64,000 nucleotides of DNA from Planctopirus ephydatiae (GCF_007752345.1 NZ_CP036299.1:434001-498000); one strand, 5' to 3'; counted from the first letter of the stretch, positions 44,080 to 53,909 are shown. The notes: generated from the letters alone by a model not told the origin. Numbers and translations are program-made.

Positions 44080-45294
44080 GTGAACGGCGAAGACCGCAAG
44101 ATCTCCAAACTGGCCTGTGTGCTACTGGTCACTTTGCGACTGTTTATCGGCTGGCACCTGCTTTACGAGGGCTGGTGGAAGATCGATACACAAAAATCGC
44201 CTCAGCCATGGTCGGCCGAAGGCTACTTGAAGAACGCGACCGGGCCCTTGCGTGGCTACTTCCGGAGTCTTCTCGGCGACCCCAACGACTTGCGTTGGGT
44301 CAACTACGATTACATGTCGAACAAGTGGGACGACTACGCCAATCGGTTCATGGCACATTACAACATCGCTGGCGATGCTCCCGAAGCAGCTCGCCTGATG
44401 TATCTGCTCAACGGGCCGGCGCAGTTCAGTACAAAACTGGAAGCACTTCCTCCGGGTGTTACTCAGGAAAAAATGGGCCGAGTGGCGCAGTTCGATCCTG
44501 CGAAGAAGATCCTGTCTGTCGATGGGAAGCAGCATCTGCTGGCCGCCGAACGTGATCGACTTTTGAATCTGGTCGATGCTTCTGCTGCTGATACACCGGC
44601 CGCCGTGGGTTATAAGAATGCGGTGAATTCTCTTTACACTCAAGGGACCAGACTGAGTTACAAAGAGCGACTGGCAGTGCTATTGAAGGGAGATCCTGAG
44701 AGAGTCGGCGTCATTCAACGTGAGAAAGACGGCAAAGAAGTCGAGAAGCGGATTGGCGACATTGAACTCTATCAGGTTCAGGTTGATCGCTATGAAGCCA
44801 ATCATGCTCAGGCGAAAACGAAGTACCAATGGGATCATCTCGAAACTCAGTGGCGTGAATTGCAGGATCTTCGCCGGCGTGTCGTCTGGCCGGTTCAGGC
44901 TCTTGAACAGGAACTGCGTGATTCTGCAGAGAAGCTGCTTTCCTCAGATCAACTGGCCATGGGGCCTGTTCCTCAACCGTGGACCGAAGCTCGTGTCCTC
45001 AGTTGGCGAACCATGTGGAGCCTGACGATTTTTGGCTTCCTGCTGATCATCGGTCTGGGAACCCGGTTTGCCGCTGTGGGAGGTGCAGGTCTGTTGATGC
45101 TGTTTTATCTGGCCGCACCACCCTGGCCGGGAACTCCCGAAGCTCCGGGGATCGAGCACAATTACATTGTCAACAAAGTCAACATGGAAGCTCTGACGCT
45201 TCTGGCGATTGCTGCCATGCCCACCGGTCGCTGGTTTGGACTGGATGGGCTGATTTACAGCTTGTGGAAAAGCCGCCGACTACCAAAGGACTAA
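44080..45294 (+). CDS. DoxX/DoxD-like membrane protein with large central domain
   Basis: A 404-residue protein. Its N-terminal segment VTLRLFIGWHLLYEGWWKI and the C-terminal three helices (WSLTIFGFLLIIGLGTRFAAVGGAGLLMLFYLAAPPWPG and VNMEALTLLAIAAM) match the DoxX/TQO-small-subunit fold. A polar domain of about 250 residues is inserted after the first helix, an unusual layout. The start is GTG at 44080 with GAGG upstream. DoxX-type proteins belong to quinone- or redox-linked complexes; the partner here is unknown. It is followed by a Gfo/Idh/MocA gene 147 bases later. Confidence 0.82.
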   Translation: MNGEDRKISKLACVLLVTLRLFIGWHLLYEGWWKIDTQKSPQPWSAEGYLKNATGPLRGYFRSLLGDPNDLRWVNYDYMSNKWDDYANRFMAHYNIAGDAPEAARLMYLLNGPAQFSTKLEALPPGVTQEKMGRVAQFDPAKKILSVDGKQHLLAAERDRLLNLVDASAADTPAAVGYKNAVNSLYTQGTRLSYKERLAVLLKGDPERVGVIQREKDGKEVEKRIGDIELYQVQVDRYEANHAQAKTKYQWDHLETQWRELQDLRRRVVWPVQALEQELRDSAEKLLSSDQLAMGPVPQPWTEARVLSWRTMWSLTIFGFLLIIGLGTRFAAVGGAGLLMLFYLAAPPWPGTPEAPGIEHNYIVNKVNMEALTLLAIAAMPTGRWFGLDGLIYSLWKSRRLPKD

Positions 45295-45441
45295 ACTTCT
45301 TCCGGCACAATTGAAAATCTGGTCGTATCCCTTTATCAGGCGTTAGCCAATCGACTGTTTTTCAGCCATGGCAAGATTGACCGCAAGTTTTTGAATTTCG
45401 TTTTTTGCATTTGTCTCCTTCAATCCTCCGAGGACTGAATC

Positions 45442-46998
45442 ATGCAGCTCACACCCGAACAGGAACGCCTTGGTAAAGATAACTTTCATGAGGCGGTCTC
45501 TTTTTCCCGCCGAGACATGCTGATCGGTGCTGCCGCGGCTGTTCCAGGACTGGGGGCGGCTTACTTCGGCTATCAGAAACTGGCTGGAAACCCCGTCAAG
45601 GTGGGCTTCATCGGTACAGGTGACGAAGGGAGTGTCCTGCTGACCCAGCATCCTGCCGAGTACATGGATATCGTAGGCATTGCCGACATCCGCCCCACGA
45701 ACCGCCTGCGCGCATTGCATGGTGACGGGAATGAAGAGCGGATCGGGCTGATCAAGAAGCTGGGCCGCGATAAGGCCATGAGCATTACGCTCTACGATGA
45801 TCACAAGAAACTGCTGGCAGACCCGAATATCGAAGCGGTTGTGATTGCCGTCCCGCTGTGCCAGCATTATCAGGTGGCGCTCGATGCCCTCAATGCCGGT
45901 AAGCATGTGCTGACCGAGAAGCTCATGTGCCACTCGGTGCAGCAGTGTAAAGATCTGATCATGGCAGCCCGCGAGAAGAAAAAGCTTCTCGCAGTGGGCC
46001 ATCAGCGGCACTACAACGTTCTCTACGATAACGCCAACGATCTGATCCAGAAGGGATTACTGGGTGACATCAAGTTCATCCGGGCCCAGTGGCATCGCAA
46101 CAACAGCTTCCCTGGACGGGACAGCTGGCGAAAGAACGTCCCGGCGGATGACCTGCGCGAACTGACTGCCATCGCCAAGGAAAAGGGCTTCGCCTCGGCG
46201 GATGAAATGCTGGCGAAAGAATATGGCTATCCTTCTGCCCACAAACTCGTCAACTGGCGAATTTACAACGACACAGGCGCTGGCCTGATGGCGGAACTGG
46301 GGAGCCACCAGCTCGATGCCGCCAGCATTTTCCTGGGTAAAGTTCAGCCCATTGCTGTCCAGGGTTATGGCGCCAAGAACTTCTACGGTGTCAAAGGGAT
46401 TGGCTCGTCAGATCAACAGGCGGATGACCGGGATATTGAAGATCATGTCTACGTGACCTTCGAATTCCCCGGGCCACATTACGCGGAAGACAAGAACGAT
46501 GTCTGCGTTGTGACCTACTCTTCAATCAGCACCAACCGCTGGGAGCCTTATGGCGAAACCGTTTTCGGCAGTCGCGGGACACTCGTGATGAAGCAGGAAC
46601 TCGAGGCCATGCTCTTCAAGGAATCCAGCCCTTCCACAGGTGGTGGCGGCGTTGATCAACGCCTGTATGTTCTCGCAGGGAACGACGGCAAGCCCGTGCT
46701 TCAGGCCAGCGACAGTGGCGGGCCTTCACGACAGGCGGCCGTGGCGGATATCGGCAAGGTGAGCCGGGGCTATACGGAAGAAATGGAACATTTCGCGTTC
46801 TGCATTCGCGAAGGCAACTTTGGCAAAGCGAGCGAAGGCGGCCTGCGCTGTCCGGGCGAGCAGGGGATGAAGGACGCCATTATGGCACTGACATCGAACC
46901 TCGCGATGAAGCACAAAAAGCGGATTGTCTTCAAGCCCGAATGGTTCGACCCCGCCAGCCCGCTGGTTCCTGAGACGGATCCCGAAATCGTGGGCTGA
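45442..46998 (+). CDS. Tat-exported Gfo/Idh/MocA family oxidoreductase
   Basis: A 518-residue NAD(P)-dependent dehydrogenase-like protein with a twin-arginine motif ([23 protein letters not shown]). The Rossmann region begins [16 protein letters not shown], and the second half has the [14 protein letters not shown] (EKP-like) motif, [13 protein letters not shown] and the [17 protein letters not shown] helix with the His of this family. Planctomycetes carry many exported members, thought to bind NADP tightly and act on sugars. The sugar substrate is unknown. GAGGACTGAATC precedes the ATG. Confidence 0.9.
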   Translation: MQLTPEQERLGKDNFHEAVSFSRRDMLIGAAAAVPGLGAAYFGYQKLAGNPVKVGFIGTGDEGSVLLTQHPAEYMDIVGIADIRPTNRLRALHGDGNEERIGLIKKLGRDKAMSITLYDDHKKLLADPNIEAVVIAVPLCQHYQVALDALNAGKHVLTEKLMCHSVQQCKDLIMAAREKKKLLAVGHQRHYNVLYDNANDLIQKGLLGDIKFIRAQWHRNNSFPGRDSWRKNVPADDLRELTAIAKEKGFASADEMLAKEYGYPSAHKLVNWRIYNDTGAGLMAELGSHQLDAASIFLGKVQPIAVQGYGAKNFYGVKGIGSSDQQADDRDIEDHVYVTFEFPGPHYAEDKNDVCVVTYSSISTNRWEPYGETVFGSRGTLVMKQELEAMLFKESSPSTGGGGVDQRLYVLAGNDGKPVLQASDSGGPSRQAAVADIGKVSRGYTEEMEHFAFCIREGNFGKASEGGLRCPGEQGMKDAIMALTSNLAMKHKKRIVFKPEWFDPASPLVPETDPEIVG

Positions 46999-47024
46999 TC
47001 CGTCGCTCGATCAGTTAAGCACTC

Positions 47025-47061
47025 AGGCAGCTCCGTGTCGTTTTATGACATTGAGCTGCCT
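47025..47061 (+). terminator. intrinsic terminator after the oxidoreductase gene
   Basis: Nine-bp arms AGGCAGCTC and GAGCTGCCT enclose a 19-base loop and run into TTTT. The hairpin is 27 bases after the oxidoreductase stop and also near the end of the convergent response-regulator gene, so it may serve both. Confidence 0.7.
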
Positions 47062-47118
47062 TTTCTGTTGAGTGAGCTTGATGTGCTGCGTAGAAGGCTT
47101 TTGAGGGAGATATGCCAA

Positions 47119-47772
47119 TCAAGGGGTATCGTTCAACCAGCCCATCTTCATGGCGAAACGCACCAGCTCGGTGCGACCTCTCAGAGAGAGTTTCTGCATA
47201 CCGCGGGATTTGTACGTCTCGACAGTTTTCAGGCTGATATCGAGTTTGGCAGCGATTTCCTTGGCCATGTGTCCGGCAGCAATCAGCTTCAGGACTTCCG
47301 TTTCTCGCTCGCTCAGACTTTCCGCGCCGGTCAGGCGACCTGAAGTTTCGTTGAAACCGAGAGTTTTCACCGCTTTCGATTCTTCCTTTAATGGGAAGAC
47401 TTTCTCGCCGGCTGCAATTTTGCGAATGGCAACGATGAGTTCATCAGCTGCAGATCTTTTGGGCAGATGTCCTGAGGCACCCAGGTTCCATGATCTTTGC
47501 AAAGAGTCGAGATCTTCATTGGCTGTGACCACAAGCACTTTAGGGGGACGCTTCTGATGTTGAAGCTGTTCAAGAAGTTCAAATCCATTGAGATGCGGGA
47601 TGCTCAAGTCGAGAACGACGACATCAGGTAATGTGCGTGCAATAATCTTGAGCCCTTCGGCTCCATCGGCCGCTTCTCCAACGACTTGAAGATCCTTCTG
47701 GCGTTCAATGAGTAGTTTTAAGCCCGTACGAACGAGTTCGTGATCTTCAATGAGCGCGACTTGAATCGTCAT
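47119..47772 (-). CDS. NarL/FixJ-type response regulator
   Basis: A 217-residue two-component regulator. The receiver domain has the acidic pair in ALIEDHELV, the phosphoacceptor Asp in VVVLDLSIPHLNG, Thr in VVTANED and Lys in LPKRSA. A LuxR-type HTH follows (LSERETEVLKLIAAGHMAKEIAAKLDISLKTVETYKSRGMQKL). The ATG at 47772 lies 26 bases inside the histidine kinase gene and has GGAAAG seven bases upstream. The pair forms one operon. DNA targets are not visible. Confidence 0.93.
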   Translation of the reverse strand: MTIQVALIEDHELVRTGLKLLIERQKDLQVVGEAADGAEGLKIIARTLPDVVVLDLSIPHLNGFELLEQLQHQKRPPKVLVVTANEDLDSLQRSWNLGASGHLPKRSAADELIVAIRKIAAGEKVFPLKEESKAVKTLGFNETSGRLTGAESLSERETEVLKLIAAGHMAKEIAAKLDISLKTVETYKSRGMQKLSLRGRTELVRFAMKMGWLNDTP

Positions 47773-48931
47773 GCGATAGCTTTCCGAAGTGATCCAACCG
47801 GACTTTGGCGAACACAGTTGTACCGTTGCCGGGGGATGATTCAATTTCGAGCGATCCACCCACTGCTAGAAGTCGCTCCTGCATTCCCAGTAAACCCAGG
47901 CGTGAGGGACGCACCTCGACAATTTGCTGCCGATGAACCTCGAAACCCACGCCATCATCCTCAATGATCAGATCCAGGCGTTGATCGTGCGCCATCAGCA
48001 GAACACTGACGTGACTGGCCTCGGCATGCCGGGCCACATTGGTGAGTGATTCCTGAAATGTGCGGTAGAGGGCAATTTCGACCTCTTCCGGAATGACCAC
48101 TTCAGGACTGATTCGAGATTCAAAGTCAGCCCGCAGACCCGAGATTTCGCACCATGTCAACAGGTGACTGCGAATCGCGGAAACGAGTCCGTGATCATCA
48201 AGTTCGGGGGGCCTGAGATTGAGGGCCAGCGTATGAATCTCGCTGGAGATGCGATCAATCAACTCGGAGGCTGTGCGAAAGTATGCCGTCTGGCCTGGCT
48301 CATTCGCGAGTGAATCCTCGATCAGTTTAAGTGCCAGTCGTAAAGCTGTGAGATCCTGTCCACATTGATCGTGCAGCTCCCGGGAAATTCTCCGCCGTTC
48401 CTCCTCCTGAGCCTGAACGAGCTTTCTCAGGAGTCCCACCACAGCTTGCTGGGCCGATTCTTTTTCGCGCATTTCGTTCTGCAGCAGCGATTGCTTTCTC
48501 CACAGTCGATCTGCGTTCTCTCGGGCTTCCCATTCGGCTCGCTGGACAAGAAAGAACAAATAGATAATCCCTGCACCTGTGGCGATATACGAGACAGCAC
48601 CAACCTGTGCATCGATCCCGCTGACATAGAAAGAACCTCTCGGGCTGGCAAATAAGTAAAAAGCCGAAAGAAAACCCAGAGTGAGTGCGAAGGTCGCCGG
48701 ACGGGGACCGCAGTACCAGGCGATAGTCGACGTTGCAGCCAGATAAGTGATGTAAGGAAATTTTTCGCCAAAGAGTGGATCGACAATTGCCCGGAGAAAT
48801 GTTGCGAGAACCACCAGCAAAATTGCCAGCAGGTACTGCGGCCACTGACGACTCGCATGTGATTTCTCAGCAGTCTCCCGTTCGGACATGGAGCTCGAAT
48901 GGGCGGAGATGTTGAGGTCAGAAGGATTCAT
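47747..48931 (-). CDS. NarX/DegS-type sensor histidine kinase with DUF4118-like membrane domain
   Basis: A 394-residue kinase. About four hydrophobic segments near residues 31-127 (YLLAILLVVLATFLRAIVDPLF, ITYLAATSTIAWYCG, FALTLGFLSAFYLFA, GAVSYIATGAGIIYLFFLV) form a DUF4118-like sensor. A coiled coil leads into HisKA_3 with the phosphorylated His in RRISRELHDQCGQDLTAL. The ATPase domain has FQESLTNVARHA (N box), EDDGVGF and LGLLGMQERLLAVGG. It has no large periplasmic loop, so it may sense a membrane or cytoplasmic cue such as redox state or turgor. Confidence 0.92.
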   Translation of the reverse strand: MNPSDLNISAHSSSMSERETAEKSHASRQWPQYLLAILLVVLATFLRAIVDPLFGEKFPYITYLAATSTIAWYCGPRPATFALTLGFLSAFYLFASPRGSFYVSGIDAQVGAVSYIATGAGIIYLFFLVQRAEWEARENADRLWRKQSLLQNEMREKESAQQAVVGLLRKLVQAQEEERRRISRELHDQCGQDLTALRLALKLIEDSLANEPGQTAYFRTASELIDRISSEIHTLALNLRPPELDDHGLVSAIRSHLLTWCEISGLRADFESRISPEVVIPEEVEIALYRTFQESLTNVARHAEASHVSVLLMAHDQRLDLIIEDDGVGFEVHRQQIVEVRPSRLGLLGMQERLLAVGGSLEIESSPGNGTTVFAKVRLDHFGKLSHDDSSRAH

Positions 48932-49115
48932 AGGCTGATGATCTCATGCTCACGCCGGAAGACGATGTCGGTGTTCTCCCTGACAAGCAGATTACCGATT
49001 TTCCTGACAGGAAATCCTCTGCCAGACCGAACACCATTTTAGATCAATCGATAGTGATTTGAATCATCTCAGCGACATCACATCCAGCTATCATAGCGAC
49101 AGCCAAGGGCCTTTC

Positions 49116-49922
49116 ATGAGCTTCGTTACCAGAAGAATCGCAGCCACACTTGTTTACCCATTAGCGATTCTGATTGCCTTAACGATCGTTCTCCCTCATC
49201 AAGTGGCATTATCTCAAGAAGAAAACGCTGCTGCTGCAAAACCGGCTGCTGAAGCCGGTGAGCACCCACCCGCTCAAAAGATGTCAACACTCGCCTGGCT
49301 GATCCATACCTCGGGCTGGATTGGTTTTGTGCTCTTTGTGATGTCGATTTATCTCGTGGCCAAGATTACGCAACTCTTCATGAGGCTCAGGCCACAGAAC
49401 ATCATGCCGGAGGATCTGCTTGAAGAGTGGGGTGAAATGCTGAATAAGCGAGACTATCAAGGGATCTACCGGACAGCCAAAGAAAGCGACAGCGAACTGG
49501 GAATGCTGGTTGCCAATGGGATTACGTCTCTCAATGGGGGCCTGGCCGAAGCGCGAGACAGTATTGATCGACACGGGGAGCTGGTGGCTGTGGAGATGGA
49601 AAAGCAAATCAGCATGCTGGCTGTGATTGGCTCACTGGGGCCGCTGATTGGATTGCTGGGTACGTTGAAAGGGATGATCGCGAGCTTCAGCGTGATTGCC
49701 ATGTCGGAAACTCAAATGAAAGCCAGTGAAGTGGCTGGCGGTATTTCTGAGGCACTTCTGATTACGTTCGAAGGAGTGGCTCTCTCCGTTCCTGCGATTT
49801 TCTTCTTCGCCCTGTTTCGCAACCGTGTAGCGACACTGAGCCTGGGTGCTGTCAGTGCCGCCAATGAATTGATTCGTCGCATTCAGAATACGGCGTCTTC
49901 TCGACCTGCTGCCACGACGTAG
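49116..49922 (+). CDS. ExbB/TolQ-type proton-channel protein
   Basis: A 268-residue MotA/TolQ/ExbB-family protein with an N-terminal signal segment and three membrane helices (WLIHTSGWIGFVLFVMSIYLVAKITQLFM, ISMLAVIGSLGPLIGLLGTLKGMIASFSVI and GISEALLITFEGVALSVPAIFFFALFRN). The LGPLIGLLGTLKGMI and EALLITFEGVALSVPA motifs are classical. The N-terminal extension of about 70 residues with AAAAKPAAEAGEHPP is common in planctomycetes. The start ATG at 49116 follows AAGGG. With two ExbD proteins it forms an energy-transducing complex for outer-membrane transport or integrity. Confidence 0.92.
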   Translation: MSFVTRRIAATLVYPLAILIALTIVLPHQVALSQEENAAAAKPAAEAGEHPPAQKMSTLAWLIHTSGWIGFVLFVMSIYLVAKITQLFMRLRPQNIMPEDLLEEWGEMLNKRDYQGIYRTAKESDSELGMLVANGITSLNGGLAEARDSIDRHGELVAVEMEKQISMLAVIGSLGPLIGLLGTLKGMIASFSVIAMSETQMKASEVAGGISEALLITFEGVALSVPAIFFFALFRNRVATLSLGAVSAANELIRRIQNTASSRPAATT

Positions 49923-49998
49923 CGATCGATTCAAAGGCGGGTGCCAGTCAGTCTCAAGTGGTTAAGGCCGTTAAGCGTCGTTCGGGAAGGGTCAGTGC

Positions 49999-50454
49999 AT
50001 GTCGGGGCATTCTGGCGAAGGTTACGAGCCCAATCTGACGCCCATTCTGGATATGGTCTTTCAGTTGATCACCTTTTTCATGCTGGTGATTAATTTTAAG
50101 GGTGCAGCTCTGGACCTCTCTTTGAGGTTGCCTGTTTTAGGTTCAGCGCGGCCACTGGAATACATTGGTCATAATGAGCCGATCACTCTCAACATAGCCG
50201 AAGATGGAACTGTGAAGTCTTATGGCGAACTGATCGACCCTGAGAAGTTCATCGCGCAGGAAGCTCGCCTGCAAAAGCTGCAACAGGAGGGTGTTTCCGG
50301 CAAGAAAGCCTCCGATGAATTGACGACACCCATCATCATTCGGGCCGATCATTCGATACCGTTCTCGACAATCAACGAGATTATTCGGACTTGCCAGAAG
50401 AATGGCTTCCGCAGTTTTGCCCTCAGTGCCATGAGTAAGCAGGAGGGACGATAA
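49999..50454 (+). CDS. ExbD/TolR-family protein 1
   Basis: A 151-residue protein with one N-terminal helix and a periplasmic domain. The conserved membrane Asp is in PILDMVFQLITFFMLVI. The C-terminal half contains IIRADHSIPFSTINEIIRTCQKNGF, typical of ExbD. GGAAGGG is upstream of the ATG. Its stop precedes the second ExbD start by one base. Confidence 0.9.
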   Translation: MSGHSGEGYEPNLTPILDMVFQLITFFMLVINFKGAALDLSLRLPVLGSARPLEYIGHNEPITLNIAEDGTVKSYGELIDPEKFIAQEARLQKLQQEGVSGKKASDELTTPIIIRADHSIPFSTINEIIRTCQKNGFRSFALSAMSKQEGR

Positions 50455-50455
50455 G

Positions 50456-50971
50456 ATGCGAAAGCGAAAACAGCGCGGGCCAGGAACTGTTGAACTCAAT
50501 ATGGCAGCCATGCTCGATATGGCATTTCAGCTGCTGGCATTTTTTATTCTCACGTTTCGTCCCAGTCCGGTGGAAGGACATCTGCAACTGCAGATGCCTC
50601 CCCCGACACCTGTGACGCAGATGGAAACGGAGAAAATTAAACCTTCCACAGACAGTGGGGGGATTCCACCCGATCTTCAGACGCTGAATATCTATCTGGA
50701 GAGTGATGCGGCTGGTCAACTGGTGGGCGTCAAAACCGGGTTGAGAACGATTATTCAGGGCCCCTTCACACCGGCAGCAGCCGATGTGAAGGGAGAACAA
50801 CTGAAGTCGCTACTCTCATCCGGGACAACATCTTTCGATAAAGTGCAGCTCCATGTCGATAGCCAGTTACGCTACGAAGAGCTGATGAAGATCGTCGATC
50901 TGTGCACAATCCAAACGCTTCCCGATGGAACTCAGCTCAGCAAGGTGAGCTTCGTGGAAAAAACGAAGTGA
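50456..50971 (+). CDS. ExbD/TolR-family protein 2
   Basis: A 171-residue paralogue of the preceding protein. It keeps the membrane Asp (AAMLDMAFQLLAFFILTF), but its periplasmic part is longer and more divergent. The GGAGGG ribosome-binding site is inside the end of the first exbD gene, and one base separates the two genes. Having two ExbDs with one ExbB is common in bacteria lacking TonB or Tol neighbours in the cluster. Confidence 0.88.
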   Translation: MRKRKQRGPGTVELNMAAMLDMAFQLLAFFILTFRPSPVEGHLQLQMPPPTPVTQMETEKIKPSTDSGGIPPDLQTLNIYLESDAAGQLVGVKTGLRTIIQGPFTPAAADVKGEQLKSLLSSGTTSFDKVQLHVDSQLRYEELMKIVDLCTIQTLPDGTQLSKVSFVEKTK

Positions 50972-51038
50972 TTGACAGCTCAGAACGTGCGGCGTTCTGA
51001 CGGGGAGACACCTCGACAGAATTTGAGCGAGGTGAATT

Positions 51039-52073
51039 GTGGCAAGGCGAATCATCCATCCCTTTGGTATGTCAATTCCTGGTAACAGGGTCTTTTCGCT
51101 GCTGCTGGTGCTCGTCATCCTATGGGTGATGTACGATACGATCCGGCAGCCTCTGCGTTGGCGGTGGCTGGAAAAAGATAACCTGCCAGCAACAGCCGAA
51201 GTCGTGGGCCCCGGGGATGTCGAGGAAAAGGAACAGGTGGTTCCTGCGCCTAATCATCAAGATGAGGCCGAAGTCGCCGAGTTCCATCGTCTCGAAGAAT
51301 TGCTCAAAGACAAGCTGGAACTTCGTCCGCGGGAGATGCCGCTCTACTGGCGGCTGGTGGCATGGGCTAACTCTCAAACTTTCGATGAGCTATGGACTCG
51401 ATCGAAGAAGGTGACATTCTCTCAACTGTGGGAACAGCCGGATAAATTTCGCACGCAACCTTTGCGGATGCGAGTTCATGTCCGACGTGTCCTGGAGTTC
51501 GATGCTCCTGAGAACCCACAGGGAATCAAAAAAGTCTATGAGGCATGGGGGATCACCGATGATTCGCAGTCTTACCCTTATGTGATTGTCTTTACTCAAA
51601 AGCCAGCCGGTTTGCCGATCGGCCCGGAAGTCTGGGCAGATATCGACTTCGCGGGTTACTTCTTGAAAATCATGGCCTACAAAACCTACGACGTGAAACG
51701 TGGAGCACCGCTGCTGATTGGCCGCATCAAGCTGGCACCTATTGAGAACGTTCGCCGGAAAATGGCTGAGGAGGCACAGGATCCGACGATTTATTGGATC
51801 TATGGGTTTGGATTCGCGATCACCATCGGGTTGGGCTTCATAATGGTACGCCGTGCTTTGGCGCCGGCTTCGAGAAAGGTCGCCACCAAGCCTCAATACT
51901 TTAGTTCCCCGGATGAAACGACAGATGCACCCAGGCTGACTTTTGGTTCAAACCTGGAAAACTTCGCCTCACCGGCTGCGGAGCCAGCATCTCTTCCCGA
52001 TGTACTGGATTTTCAGATTGAGACTCAACCACAAGTCGAGAAAGACCCTCCACCCCCGCCGTCAGGTGCATAA
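51039..52073 (+). CDS. two-helix membrane protein of unknown function in the ExbBD operon
   Basis: A 344-residue protein starting at GTG (51039) with GAGG upstream. Membrane segments lie near residues 18-31 (RVFSLLLVLVILWVM) and about 248-268 (PTIYWIYGFGFAITIGLGFIMV). The region between has a conserved-looking beta-rich domain (LRMRVHVRRVLEFDAPENPQG, EVWADIDFAGYFLKIMAYKTY) that resembles an OB-like or FHA-free extracytoplasmic fold, but I cannot assign a family. A Pro-rich tail ends the protein. Being the last gene of the ExbB-ExbD-ExbD operon, it may be a linker or receptor-contact component. Confidence 0.78.
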   Translation: MARRIIHPFGMSIPGNRVFSLLLVLVILWVMYDTIRQPLRWRWLEKDNLPATAEVVGPGDVEEKEQVVPAPNHQDEAEVAEFHRLEELLKDKLELRPREMPLYWRLVAWANSQTFDELWTRSKKVTFSQLWEQPDKFRTQPLRMRVHVRRVLEFDAPENPQGIKKVYEAWGITDDSQSYPYVIVFTQKPAGLPIGPEVWADIDFAGYFLKIMAYKTYDVKRGAPLLIGRIKLAPIENVRRKMAEEAQDPTIYWIYGFGFAITIGLGFIMVRRALAPASRKVATKPQYFSSPDETTDAPRLTFGSNLENFASPAAEPASLPDVLDFQIETQPQVEKDPPPPPSGA

Positions 52074-52117
52074 ACTTTGGCGAGTGGGTGTCGAAAGATA
52101 AGCACTACATGAAACAA

Positions 52118-52156
52118 AACGGGTCGAGAACGCAGGGAATGCATTCTCGACCCGTT
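52118..52156. terminator. bidirectional terminator hairpin
   Basis: Perfect 13-bp arms AACGGGTCGAGAA and TTCTCGACCCGTT with a 13-base loop, between the end of the rightward ExbBD operon and the end of the leftward bacterioferritin gene. On the minus strand it is followed by a T-rich stretch (GTTTTGTTTC). Confidence 0.75.
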
Positions 52157-52196
52157 GATTCATGATCCTGCAGTGCTGAATGATGCAAGAGCTGAA

Positions 52197-52682
52197 TTAA
52201 TGCTCTTCGGGGAATTCGCCAATCATCTGGGCGAGATAGTGCTGGATGCCCATCTTGCTGATGAGATCAATCTGGGATTCCAGCCAGTCGACATGGCCTT
52301 CTGATTCCACGAGGATCGGGGCGATGATTTCGCGGCTGCCGTGATCTTTCTCGGCCATACAAACTTCGACCGCTTCGTTGTAGGTCTTCACGCCTTTGGA
52401 TTCGAGTTCGAGGTCGAACTTGAACTGTTCTTCCACATTCGTCCCCGGGCGGATCACGTCGTAGCGGGCGATTTCAGGGATCCCTTCGAGATACAGAATG
52501 CGGTCAATCAGCTTCTCGGCATGACGCATTTCACCAATCGACTCTTCGTAGTGCTTTTTGGCCAGTTTGTGCAGGCCCCAGTTGGCACACATTTTGGCCT
52601 GAACGAAGTACTGGTTGATGGCTGTCAATTCGATTGTCAAACCGGCGTTCAGTGCATCGATGACTGCCTGGCTACCTTGCAT
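52197..52682 (-). CDS. bfr: bacterioferritin
   Basis: A 161-residue iron-storage protein of normal length for Bfr. The four-helix bundle keeps the ferroxidase ligands: Glu in TIELTAINQYF, Glu and His around EMRHAEKLIDRILYLEG, and Glu/His in ESEGHVDWLESQ. The haem-binding Met is in GEMRHAE. The ATG at 52682 has GAGG seven bases upstream. No bfd ferredoxin gene is nearby. Confidence 0.95.
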   Translation of the reverse strand: MQGSQAVIDALNAGLTIELTAINQYFVQAKMCANWGLHKLAKKHYEESIGEMRHAEKLIDRILYLEGIPEIARYDVIRPGTNVEEQFKFDLELESKGVKTYNEAVEVCMAEKDHGSREIIAPILVESEGHVDWLESQIDLISKMGIQHYLAQMIGEFPEEH

Positions 52683-53012
52683 GTTCAATCCTCTTTCAAA
52701 TTTGTGGAAGCGGCCCACCTGAGCACCCTTCTCTCAGGGCATTCAGCAGGCTGAGCCGGCTCGTAAAGCATGTTGGCAAAGGGCTTGCTAATCAGCAGAT
52801 TTTAGGTCGCGCGTCATTTCTTCGCCATGTTGGGCCGCTGAACTCTCGAAAGATTTCTCAAGTTGAAATTCAGTCCACAGAGATCGTTTCCCGAGTTTCC
52901 CAAGGATTGGAATTGCGTCTCAATTGTTCTGGGAAGCTTCTTGCCGTACGACAGCATCGACAGACCGGGTTTCTTGAGGAATGTCGCGCAGCCGCAGAAA
53001 TCTCATGACGGA

Positions 53013-53909
53013 TCAAACCGGGCTGATCCATCGGTCAACAATGGCGAGACCCAGAATTCCGAGGCTGATCACGGCATTCACCTGGAAAAAGGCCTCATTA
53101 ACTCGCGAAAGATTCTTTGGGCTGACAATCGCATGCTCATAGATCAGCAAGAGCGAAATACCCGCCATCCCCACGAGAAAGATCATTCCAAATCCAGCAC
53201 TCCACCAGAGGCCAAACAGGCAGAGCACCACCATCAGATGGCTTGCGGCAGCCAGCTTCAAAGCTGCGGGAATGCCCCAGCGGCCCGGGATACTGAAAAG
53301 ACCTTTCTGTCGATCAAAATCGGCATCCTGGCAGGCATAGAGCAAGTCGAAACCACCGACCCAAAAGAAAAGGATCGCTGCCATCCACAGAGGAGGAGCG
53401 TCCACCCGGCCTGTCAGGGCAATCCAGGCTGCAATGGGTGAAAGCATGAGCGCAGCCGACAGCCAGTAATGGCACAACACGGTAAATCGCTTGGCCAGGG
53501 AATACCCGAGCAGAAAAACCAGCACTGGGAAAGAAAGTGCCAGAGGTAGCCAATTGGGCCAGAAGCAAAGTGTGGAGAGCACAAAGCCAATCGAACAAAT
53601 CACGGTAAAGAGGAGCACGGCGGCATTGGAAAGTAACCCGGCAGGAAGATGACGATTTGCCGTTCGTGGATTCTGTGCATCGATGTCCTGATCAATCCAG
53701 CGATTGAAAGCCATCGCTGCGGAGCGTGCGAAGACCATGCAGAGCAGAATGCCAGCCAGATCCTGCCAGCGAAAGCTGATGCCGGGAGTTTGCCAGGCCA
53801 GAATCGCTGCGAGAAGAGCAAACGGCAAGGCGAAGACGGTGTGGCTGAAGCGGATCAAACCCAACAGCCTGCTCACTGTGCTCCACGATTCTGCCAGGAT
53901 ACTCGACAT
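53013..53909 (-). CDS. UbiA-family prenyltransferase (likely MqnP/UbiA type)
   Basis: A 298-residue polytopic prenyltransferase with about eight or nine helices. The two Asp-rich metal-binding motifs are FNRWIDQDIDAQNPRT and CQDADFDRQKG, followed by LFSIP. Such YACQDxDFDRxxGLxSIP signatures occur in 4-hydroxybenzoate prenyltransferases and in the MqnP proteins of the futalosine menaquinone pathway. Which of the two pathways it serves cannot be told here; no other mqn or ubi gene is in the window. Confidence 0.9.
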   Translation of the reverse strand: MSSILAESWSTVSRLLGLIRFSHTVFALPFALLAAILAWQTPGISFRWQDLAGILLCMVFARSAAMAFNRWIDQDIDAQNPRTANRHLPAGLLSNAAVLLFTVICSIGFVLSTLCFWPNWLPLALSFPVLVFLLGYSLAKRFTVLCHYWLSAALMLSPIAAWIALTGRVDAPPLWMAAILFFWVGGFDLLYACQDADFDRQKGLFSIPGRWGIPAALKLAAASHLMVVLCLFGLWWSAGFGMIFLVGMAGISLLLIYEHAIVSPKNLSRVNEAFFQVNAVISLGILGLAIVDRWISPV

